Both the position numbers and the translations under genes were made by a program. DNA of 10,792 nucleotides, taken from NCBI GenBank assembly GCA_964397085.1, contig CAYNHH010000028.1:1-10792 (forward strand). Direction: 5' to 3'. Positions 5,589 to 10,792 of this stretch are shown one piece after another. Within the stretch, counting starts at the first letter, position 1. Each line of letters begins with the position of its first letter. The stretch comes from CAILAD01 sp964397085 (lineage in GTDB: Bacteria; Patescibacteriota; Saccharimonadia; CAILAD01; BJGX01). The notes below the pieces were generated by a model that saw only the letters and a list, made by a program, of their open reading frames with translations, did no database searches and was not told where the DNA came from.

Positions 5589-5954
5589 ATGGGCCACCAA
5601 TTTGCTATCACGTTGGCAATTCCTAGTCCTGCTGGTACGAAGCTCGATCTACCCGAGAGTATGGCCGCTATAGAAATAGCCAAAACGTTTCTTGAAAGCC
5701 AAGGCCACGAAGTGGAAGTTGATCTTGAAAGAAGTGGTGAATATGAGTACGTATTATGGATTGGAGTTGAAAGAAACAACCATCATTGGCCAAAATCAAA
5801 TCGAAAGCTCTATATCAGCAAAGACGGGGCTCCCCAAGTTTGGCAATGTTACCATCATCAGTTCTTCTTGCTCAGTCAAATGCAGACGGTGATTGAAGAA
5901 ATTCTCACTACAGACCTAGCTCATCTTGATTTTGAACTTGAACGATCTCAGTAA
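5589..5954 (+). CDS. Hypothetical protein, 121 residues
   Basis: I do not recognise this protein. It starts at ATG 5589, fixed by AAGGAG (5578-5583) five bases upstream, the best ribosome binding site in the rightward cluster. The pattern alternates: a strand (FAITLAIPSP), a helix (about 22-38, ESMAAIEIAKTFLESQG), strands HEVEVDLE and YEYVLWIGVE (44-60), a basic aromatic patch RNNHHWPKSNRKLYIS (62-77), then WQCYHHQFFLLSQMQTVIEEIL (84-105), and an acidic end. This looks like a small alpha/beta domain. Three histidine pairs or clusters and one cysteine are present but do not form a motif I can name. It follows prmC by 35 bases and ends at its own terminator, so it may be the last gene of the rpmE-prfA-prmC region. 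A link to translation is not shown. Confidence 0.8.
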   Translation: MGHQFAITLAIPSPAGTKLDLPESMAAIEIAKTFLESQGHEVEVDLERSGEYEYVLWIGVERNNHHWPKSNRKLYISKDGAPQVWQCYHHQFFLLSQMQTVIEEILTTDLAHLDFELERSQ

Positions 5955-5961
5955 ACACCAT

Positions 5962-5988
5962 TCCTAAAGTAAAGCTTTAGGATTTTTT
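5962..5988 (+). terminator. Intrinsic terminator after the orphan gene
   Basis: TCCTAAAG (5962-5969) and CTTTAGGA (5975-5982) form a perfect 8-bp stem with a 5-base loop, followed by six T (5983-5988). It begins 7 bases after the orphan gene's stop and closes the rightward cluster. The T run overlaps the stop codon of the convergent HtrA gene. On the minus strand no T run follows the stem, so no separate HtrA terminator is visible. Confidence 0.85.
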
Positions 5989-7162
5989 ATTGAATAGTCT
6001 GTGGAGCTTCAGCAAGAGTAACTTTCACTTGCTGTTCTTTACCGTCCCGATATATTGTAAGCGTCACTGTATCGCCCGGTTGAAACTGACTAACCAAACT
6101 CGACAAGCTGTGGCTTGAATCAATTTTAGTATCATTGACTTTAAGAATAATATCACCGTCTTTCAAGCCAGCTTTAGCAGCGGGGCTTCCAGACTGTACA
6201 CCGCTACCGTTTTGGCCACCACTTATATATGCACCATAATTCACACCTAGATTGTTTGCCTGAGCAAGTTCTGGAGTCACCGGTATGTAACTTACACCAA
6301 CATATGCGCGCACAATCTTGCCACCTTGAGACACTGTAGCAATATCACGTTTAGCCTCATTAATTGGAATTGCAAAGCCTAAATTTTGACTCCCTTGACC
6401 AGCAACGGCTGTATTAATGCCTATCACTTGACCGTCTATATTAACTAGAGGACCACCAGAGTTACCGGGGTTGATCGCAGCATCTGTCTGAAAGAGATTC
6501 TGAAGTTGTTCTGCACCACTTCCCTCAGAGGCCACGATTGGTCTGCCCTTACCAGATATCACGCCTGTGGTAACAGTATTTTGAAACTGCCCAAGTGCAT
6601 TACCAATAGCTACCACGAATGATCCTACCTCCATTTTGCTACTATCACCAAGCTCTGCAGGAGTAAAACCACTCCCGCCCTCTACCTTGAGAAAGGCAAT
6701 ATCATTTCCCGGATCTTTAGCGACTAATTTTACATTCTTATACTCTTTACCATCAGAAGTGACAATAGCAAAAGATGTGCCAGCATTCACAACATGCTTG
6801 TTAGTAAGTATCAAGCCATCAGCCGAAATAATTATTCCCGTGCCAGCACCTTCACTCTGTGAATTTCTCCCAAACACATCTCGCCCAGTAGCAGAGGTAG
6901 TGATACTCACTACACTTGGACCTACTTTTTTGGCAATATCGATAGTAGCATTCTGCTCACTCACTACTACATTCTTACTTTGAGTAATACCAATTCTAGA
7001 TGATGGGTTACGACTAGCCAACCATTGATAACCCCACGATCCTGCGAGTCCGGCACACAATCCGAGCACTATAATACTCACGACTACACCAGCTGAGAGT
7101 AGTCTAATAGGCTTTTCAGGTAGGTTATGTTGGCTAGCTATTTGTGAAGATTTTTTTGTCAT
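5987..7162 (-). CDS. HtrA/DegP-like serine protease, membrane-anchored, one PDZ domain
   Basis: This is a trypsin-fold HtrA protease that cleaves misfolded or signalling proteins outside the cytoplasmic membrane. The 391 residues comprise a basic cytoplasmic N-terminus (1-20), a single membrane anchor (about 21-43), a linker, a protease domain (about 70-280), and one PDZ domain (about 287-385). The catalytic triad is visible: His123 in TNKHVV, Asp154 in PGNDIAFLKV, and Ser235 in GNSGGPL. The PDZ carries the usual GSPAAKAGLKDGDIILKVN (325-343). One PDZ and an N-terminal anchor match DegS and Gram-positive HtrA rather than two-PDZ DegP. The ATG at 7162 has no good Shine-Dalgarno. It is the last gene of the leftward envelope cluster, 67 bases after the membrane-protein gene, and may be read from that operon or from a -10 at 7229-7234. 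Confidence 0.95.
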   Translation of the reverse strand: MTKKSSQIASQHNLPEKPIRLLSAGVVVSIIVLGLCAGLAGSWGYQWLASRNPSSRIGITQSKNVVVSEQNATIDIAKKVGPSVVSITTSATGRDVFGRNSQSEGAGTGIIISADGLILTNKHVVNAGTSFAIVTSDGKEYKNVKLVAKDPGNDIAFLKVEGGSGFTPAELGDSSKMEVGSFVVAIGNALGQFQNTVTTGVISGKGRPIVASEGSGAEQLQNLFQTDAAINPGNSGGPLVNIDGQVIGINTAVAGQGSQNLGFAIPINEAKRDIATVSQGGKIVRAYVGVSYIPVTPELAQANNLGVNYGAYISGGQNGSGVQSGSPAAKAGLKDGDIILKVNDTKIDSSHSLSSLVSQFQPGDTVTLTIYRDGKEQQVKVTLAEAPQTIQ

Positions 7163-7228
7163 TGATTGTATTAATTAATTAGTTATAAACTTTTCTTATC
7201 GTACAAAACTATTCTGAGAAATTACTGA

Positions 7229-7234
7229 ATTATA
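7229..7234 (-). promoter_or_regulatory. Possible -10 box for the HtrA gene
   Basis: A perfect TATAAT on the minus strand (complement of 7229-7234) overlaps the stop codon of the membrane-protein gene. A transcript would begin near 7222 and carry a leader of about 60 nt. The best -35 (TTGCTT) is 19 bases away, so the promoter is weak at best. It would let the protease be made apart from the two genes above it. Confidence 0.3.
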
Positions 7235-8054
7235 CTGCAACCGCCCACTTAGAAAGCAACATCAAAGCAACAAACACTACTGCAGTAACACTAATATACT
7301 CAAATAACAAACTGCGTTTCAATGTCTTATTCTTATAATGATAATACAAACCACCAAACCCATACGCAAGTGCTGACAAAACTAAGGCTGATTGACTCAG
7401 AAGAAGAGATGTCTGCGGAACATGATACAAATTTATCCATCTACTGGTAATCCAAAATATCTCGACTGATATAAGCCCCCAAATACTCGCTATAAGATAA
7501 GGTTTTTCAGTAAAATCTAGCAGCCAACTTAAGGCAACAAAAAACATCACTAACCACACTCCTAACATTACAAATACCGTAGGCCAATGCCAATATGCCA
7601 ACATCAAGCTCGCCAAACTGATTCCGAAGATAAGTAGTATTACACTCAATATATTGTCTACAAGTACCCTTGGCTCAGCGCGTACTTCCTGCATAAGTAA
7701 AGCTGCATATCCTAAAGCAACCAGAATATTCACAATAACAAACCAGCTGATTGGTATTAAAAAAATTGCGTGAATAGTAAATATATACCCATATAAGATA
7801 AGTTGCCAAAGACTTGGCCGAATAAGCTTGGCAAAAATATGAGCTCGTTTTCTGCTTACCAAGATACTGGCAAGTACAAAATAATTGAGTACCACTACCA
7901 AAGGAACGATGAGTAATTGATAAGTAGAATAATACATCAAAGCAATCGCAGCCAAAGTAGTACCAATACTTGCAAACAATATCAGTCGTTGATCGTGCGT
8001 AAGAAAATCTATTCGTTTGAGTTGATCAGTAAGTTTTATAGTCTGTCCCCACAA
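7230..8054 (-). CDS. Multi-pass membrane protein of unknown function
   Basis: I cannot name a family. The 274-residue protein has about nine hydrophobic segments: roughly 23-41, 45-66, 83-100, 101-121, 131-153, 157-178, 187-204, 217-238 and 251-270. Connecting loops are short, basic loops occur at RKRAHIFAKLIR (68-79) and HYKNKTLKR (239-247), and no charged residues line the helices. That fits an integral inner-membrane protein with no obvious enzyme or transporter motif. The start appears to be TTG at 8054, within the end of the LCP gene (29-base overlap). No ATG occurs until residue 40, which would destroy the first helix, and no clear Shine-Dalgarno is seen, so translational coupling to the LCP gene is likely. 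The tight linkage suggests a role beside the LCP enzyme, for example in envelope polymer assembly, but this is inference. Confidence 0.8.
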   Translation of the reverse strand: MWGQTIKLTDQLKRIDFLTHDQRLILFASIGTTLAAIALMYYSTYQLLIVPLVVVLNYFVLASILVSRKRAHIFAKLIRPSLWQLILYGYIFTIHAIFLIPISWFVIVNILVALGYAALLMQEVRAEPRVLVDNILSVILLIFGISLASLMLAYWHWPTVFVMLGVWLVMFFVALSWLLDFTEKPYLIASIWGLISVEIFWITSRWINLYHVPQTSLLLSQSALVLSALAYGFGGLYYHYKNKTLKRSLLFEYISVTAVVFVALMLLSKWAVAV

Positions 8055-9498
8055 TTATTCTTATATCTGCCGGTGGTGGCGTACCTTCTACTGGAGCCTG
8101 AACACTAGCTTTGACTCCAAATCGTTTTTCGAGATACTGAATAGTATAAGGCTTCTTACCTTCAGTCATGTCGATAATTTGAGTTTTCTTATACGTAGCT
8201 ACATCTGCCGGCACGGTTGAGATAACGTTATAATTATAACTTTTTAACAGCTCGGTTACCAGCTTGCCTTTGTTTGCAACTGTTGTGCCATTTTCTACCT
8301 GCAAGGTTGCGGCTTCCTGCTTTATATACCCGTCTACAAAAATTGAACGTACAAAAGCCTGGATTGCGCTATAATTGCCTATACCAGCAGCGGGAATCAC
8401 CACACTTGCATCGCCTATTTGGCTATTCTTTACTAGATTGGTCGTACTGTTATCCAATACTTTATTCGTTATCTTGAGCGGGTCAGTTTCACGGGCTACT
8501 TGGGTCAACCTCTCTAGCTCCCAAAGCTGTAAATCTGTACGTACATTATCGCCAACAATATCAAGAATCTCCGTAATTTTAGCAGGATTGGTAAGGATAT
8601 TGAGCTTAGATGCCTTCTGTCGAAGAGCAACTAGTACATCTTGCTGGCGTTTGGCTCTACCATAATCATCACCACAGTTACCTTTTCTGCAACGCACATA
8701 TTTCAGGGCCGCACTACCATTAAAATGTTGTTGCCCGGCTAGAATACTATACCCACATACTTTTCCTTCATTTCTCTCGCACGGGTAGTCTGGGTCTATA
8801 AGTGATTCAGTAACGTTCAAATCAACTCCACCTACCGTATCTACGGCCTGCTTAAGAGCAGTAAAATCCGTTCGTATATAGTAATGAATGGGTATACCCA
8901 GTACTTGCGAGACTGTTTGCTTGGCAAGCTCAGGCCCACCACCCTTCTTGGTTTGCTCACCAAAGGCATGTGCTCCATTGATCTTACTAAAACCATTGCC
9001 AGGAATTTTCACATACAAATCTCGCGGAATACTCAACATGGCCACATCCTTGGTCTTAGGGTCGTAACTTGCAACAATAAGAGTATCACTAAGCTGCTCA
9101 CCAGCGTGACCCTGGTCACCAACCCCTAGAAGCAAGATATTCACCCTTCCATCACCTTCACCCTTAAGCTTCTCTATCGCCACATTTTCAGTCTTGAGGC
9201 CCTCTGCAGCTACACCAGTATTTTTCTGAATTACATTGTGTAGCGATCTATAAGTTCGGTATCCAAAATATCCTGCTACAGCCAATCCAATAAATAATAG
9301 GACTAGCAATACTCTCAGCCACCAACGTTTTTTCTTCTTAGGTTGTGATAATTTATTTGATTCCATTATTGTTGATGATTGTTCTGGGGCTTTTTCTGGG
9401 GCCACTGTATTTACTGCTTGATCCTGCAAAGACCCTACAGATTCATCCTTAAATGAATGTCGTCCAGTTTTGTCTCCAGATGAATTATCTTTACTCAT
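8026..9498 (-). CDS. LytR-CpsA-Psr (LCP) family glycopolymer transferase with LytR_C domain
   Basis: LCP enzymes transfer undecaprenyl-linked glycopolymers (teichoic acid, capsule, arabinogalactan) to the peptidoglycan or other acceptors at the outer face of the membrane. The 490 residues show a disordered charged N-terminus (1-57), one membrane anchor (about 60-80), and the LCP domain (about 118-290). Within it are NILLLGVG (120-127), SDTLIV (137-142), SIPRD (156-160) with the key Arg159-Asp160, KINGAHAFG (172-180), and GRAKRQQDVL (280-289). After a helical linker, a LytR_C-like domain occupies about 397-487. Four cysteines (240, 248, 270, 275) sit in the LCP domain in two close pairs. The ATG at 9498 lies 8 bases below a perfect -10 box and has no Shine-Dalgarno. 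It heads a leftward cluster with a membrane protein and HtrA. The polymer it handles cannot be told. Confidence 0.95.
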   Translation of the reverse strand: MSKDNSSGDKTGRHSFKDESVGSLQDQAVNTVAPEKAPEQSSTIMESNKLSQPKKKKRWWLRVLLVLLFIGLAVAGYFGYRTYRSLHNVIQKNTGVAAEGLKTENVAIEKLKGEGDGRVNILLLGVGDQGHAGEQLSDTLIVASYDPKTKDVAMLSIPRDLYVKIPGNGFSKINGAHAFGEQTKKGGGPELAKQTVSQVLGIPIHYYIRTDFTALKQAVDTVGGVDLNVTESLIDPDYPCERNEGKVCGYSILAGQQHFNGSAALKYVRCRKGNCGDDYGRAKRQQDVLVALRQKASKLNILTNPAKITEILDIVGDNVRTDLQLWELERLTQVARETDPLKITNKVLDNSTTNLVKNSQIGDASVVIPAAGIGNYSAIQAFVRSIFVDGYIKQEAATLQVENGTTVANKGKLVTELLKSYNYNVISTVPADVATYKKTQIIDMTEGKKPYTIQYLEKRFGVKASVQAPVEGTPPPADIRIIVGTDYKTY

Positions 9499-9506
9499 AA
9501 GCTACT

Positions 9507-9512
9507 ATTATA
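9507..9512 (-). promoter_or_regulatory. -10 box of the LCP gene, start codon at the transcription start
   Basis: A perfect TATAAT (complement of 9507-9512) lies 8 bases above the ATG at 9498, which would put the transcription start within about 3 bases of the ATG. No good -35 is found at 16-18 bases. A 5-bp inverted repeat (GCTAC 9501-9505, GTAGC 9523-9527) brackets the hexamer and might be an operator. The mRNA would be leaderless or nearly so. Confidence 0.5.
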
Positions 9513-9558
9513 CCGTAATTTTGTAGCAACATTTTATTATCTTTAGAGTTTAATACGC

Positions 9559-9588
9559 TTGTGATACCATGGCATACCTGCGTATAAT
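9559..9588 (+). promoter_or_regulatory. Promoter of lepB, start codon at the transcription start
   Basis: TTGTGA (9559-9564) is followed after 18 bases by a perfect TATAAT (9583-9588). Seven bases separate the -10 from the ATG at 9596, so transcription should begin at or beside that codon. The upstream in-frame ATG at 9569 lies inside the promoter and would not be transcribed. This region is shared with the divergent LCP promoter. Confidence 0.6.
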
Positions 9589-9595
9589 ACTACTA

Positions 9596-10414
9596 ATGAA
9601 CGATCCAAACCAAGACCCTCAAGAAGAGCAATCAGAAATACTACTTTCTGAGGATCAACTACTCAAGCCAGGTACTGCAATCGTGCCACAAAGTGATGCA
9701 GAAAAAGCTGCAGCGAAGAATGTTGCCGAATCTGCCGCCTCAAATCATCTTCAATATAATAAAGACATTGAAAGCCTCAAACAACCCGACGACAATAGTG
9801 ATTCTTTAGACCAACCTCCAGAGAAAAAACATCGTCTTTGGTTAGAGCTGCTAATATGGGCCGGGGTAACAATTGGCATTGTACTCATCATTCAAAATTT
9901 CATTTTTCAAGCGTTCTATGTATCTGGAAGCAGTATGGAGCCCGACTTTCACAACAACGATTATCTCATAATTTCTAAGATACCTCTGACACTTTTTGAT
10001 ATAGGTCATTTATTTGGACAAAAAAATGTTGCCGCCAACAGAGGAGATGTTGTAGTGTTTCGATATCCCAACGCACCAGATACCTTTTTTATTAAGCGAG
10101 TTATAGGCTTGCCAGGTGATAGAGTTACACTCAAAAACGGAGTCTATACTATTTACAATAAAGAGCACCCCGACGGGTTAGCACTCATTGAAGACTATGT
10201 AGATCCACAATATGTTACTCAAGGTGATATCGATCAGGTAGTAGAAGAGGGCAAATTATTTGTATCAGGCGACAATCGTAGCCCAGGTGGTAGTTTTGAC
10301 TCAAGAGAATGGGGACAACTTCCTCAAGGTAATCTTACTGGGTTTGCAGTATTACGATTATTACCCATCAACTCACTAAAGTTCATTACCGGACATACGT
10401 ATCCTAACGAATAG
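9596..10414 (+). CDS. lepB: Signal peptidase I with a long acidic N-terminal extension
   Basis: Signal peptidase I cleaves signal peptides from exported proteins at the outer side of the membrane, using a Ser/Lys dyad. Numbered from the ATG at 9596, the 272-residue protein has an acidic, probably disordered cytoplasmic tail (1-80), one membrane helix (about 82-104), then the box-B motif SGSSMEP (110-116) with catalytic Ser113, and FIKRVIGLPGD (165-175) with the catalytic Lys167. SGDNR...SFDSREWG (224-240) is the late conserved box. The tail before the helix is unusually long for a one-anchor enzyme. I chose ATG 9596 because a longer start at 9569 would place nine codons on top of the promoter. 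It is divergent from the LCP gene, whose membrane product is itself anchored rather than cleaved, and convergent with parB. Confidence 0.95.
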   Translation: MNDPNQDPQEEQSEILLSEDQLLKPGTAIVPQSDAEKAAAKNVAESAASNHLQYNKDIESLKQPDDNSDSLDQPPEKKHRLWLELLIWAGVTIGIVLIIQNFIFQAFYVSGSSMEPDFHNNDYLIISKIPLTLFDIGHLFGQKNVAANRGDVVVFRYPNAPDTFFIKRVIGLPGDRVTLKNGVYTIYNKEHPDGLALIEDYVDPQYVTQGDIDQVVEEGKLFVSGDNRSPGGSFDSREWGQLPQGNLTGFAVLRLLPINSLKFITGHTYPNE

Positions 10415-10423
10415 AGTAGTCGA

Positions 10424-10792
10424 TTAGACTGTTGGTTCTTTGCCTAAAATTTGTGAATATATTCGCCCTAGCTCTTCGTCTGAGTAATACTCTATTTGAA
10501 GTTTTCCACCCTTTGCTGTCTTGTATATACTCACTTTGGTACCCAAATACTTTCCAAGATCTTTAGTAAGTTGCACCTGAGGGGCTTCAGCTTGTTTCAC
10601 CTTTTGACGCTTAATTTCTACTCCACTTTTAAATTCACGTACCAGTGTTTCGGCATGTCGTACAGTAAGATTGTGCTTAATAATATATGCCAAAAATGTA
10701 TCTTGTTGTACAGGGTCAGTGAGCGATAACAAAGTCCTGGCGTGACCTTCTGAAATCACTCCTTCATTAAGAGCCAGCTTTGCCTTACGAGT
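10424..10792 (-). CDS. parB: ParB chromosome-partition protein, C-terminal part (cut by window edge)
   Basis: ParB binds parS sites near the origin, spreads as a CTP-dependent clamp, and works with the ATPase ParA to segregate the chromosome. The window holds the last 122 residues; the frame stays open to the right edge, so the N-terminal CTPase domain and start are missing. The visible part begins in the DNA-binding helix-turn-helix region, with LALNEGVISEGHARTLLSL and NLTVRHAETLVREFKSG, and ends in the dimerisation domain (LGKYLGTKVSIYKTAKGGKLQIEYYSDEELGRIYSQIL). The GTG at 10759 is internal, not a start. The stop is 9 bases from the convergent lepB stop, with no terminator between them. 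ParA is not in the window. Chromosomal ParB is usually near the origin, which would place this region there if the gene is chromosomal. Confidence 0.93.
   Translation of the reverse strand, partial: TRKAKLALNEGVISEGHARTLLSLTDPVQQDTFLAYIIKHNLTVRHAETLVREFKSGVEIKRQKVKQAEAPQVQLTKDLGKYLGTKVSIYKTAKGGKLQIEYYSDEELGRIYSQILGKEPTV

Noticed and set aside
6636..6983. 115-codon plus-strand frame inside the HtrA gene
   Set aside because: It is antisense to the clear protease coding sequence including the His and Asp active-site regions, and is a by-product of that codon use.
7163..7200. AT-rich TTAATTAATTAG stretch ahead of the HtrA gene as a regulatory palindrome
   Set aside because: Low-complexity AT sequence readily makes such short palindromes by chance; no paired promoter element supports it.
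10409..10433. Short AGTC-GATTA-GACT hairpin between lepB and parB as a terminator
   Set aside because: Only four base pairs and no T run on either strand.

Overview
The window is an AT-leaning, gene-dense bacterial chromosome segment that most resembles Patescibacteria (CPR), with Saccharibacteria as my best guess. This rests on gene content and protein style: compact genes, a PrmC with NLPY instead of NPPY, an L31 with a long Lys/Ala-rich tail, several genes of no recognisable family, and a mixture of Shine-Dalgarno starts with starts that lie directly below a -10 box. UGA is used as a normal stop by at least three genes (at 1347, 1814 and 8026), which argues against the UGA=Gly lineages (Gracilibacteria, Absconditabacteria). 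No mobile element, CRISPR array, rRNA or tRNA was recognised, and no gene-free stretch exceeds 300 bases.

Layout. Bases 1-154 hold a leftward promoter followed by a perfect inverted repeat, serving a gene beyond the left edge, and the start region of a LOG-family nucleotide phosphoribohydrolase gene (155-853, +). Next come three leftward genes: a small winged-helix protein (905-1249), a second small winged-helix protein with its own near-consensus promoter (1347-1691), and an enlarged histidine phosphatase (1814-2653). Both winged-helix genes end at a clear intrinsic terminator.

From 2776 to 5954 genes run rightward: a coiled-coil protein of unknown function, ribosomal protein L31 (rpmE), peptide-release factor 1 (prfA), the RF1 glutamine methyltransferase (prmC), and a 121-residue orphan. 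rpmE, prfA and prmC form a translation module: L31 is a 50S protein, RF1 reads UAA/UAG, and PrmC methylates the RF1 GGQ glutamine. A strong hairpin with a T run separates rpmE from prfA.

From 9498 back to 5987 a leftward cell-envelope cluster is encoded: a LytR-CpsA-Psr (LCP) glycopolymer transferase, a nine-helix membrane protein of unknown function whose TTG start overlaps the LCP gene, and an HtrA/DegP-type serine protease with a membrane anchor and one PDZ domain. Divergent from it is signal peptidase I (lepB, 9596-10414), whose promoter fixes the start at an internal ATG. The window closes with the C-terminal part of a ParB chromosome-partition protein, convergent with lepB and cut by the right edge.

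I see no convincing new multi-gene system. The points most worth a second look are the left-edge promoter with its inverted repeat, the four start codons placed right at predicted transcription starts, the pair of stand-alone winged-helix genes, the L31 tail, and the cysteine-bearing LCP protein with its overlapping membrane partner.
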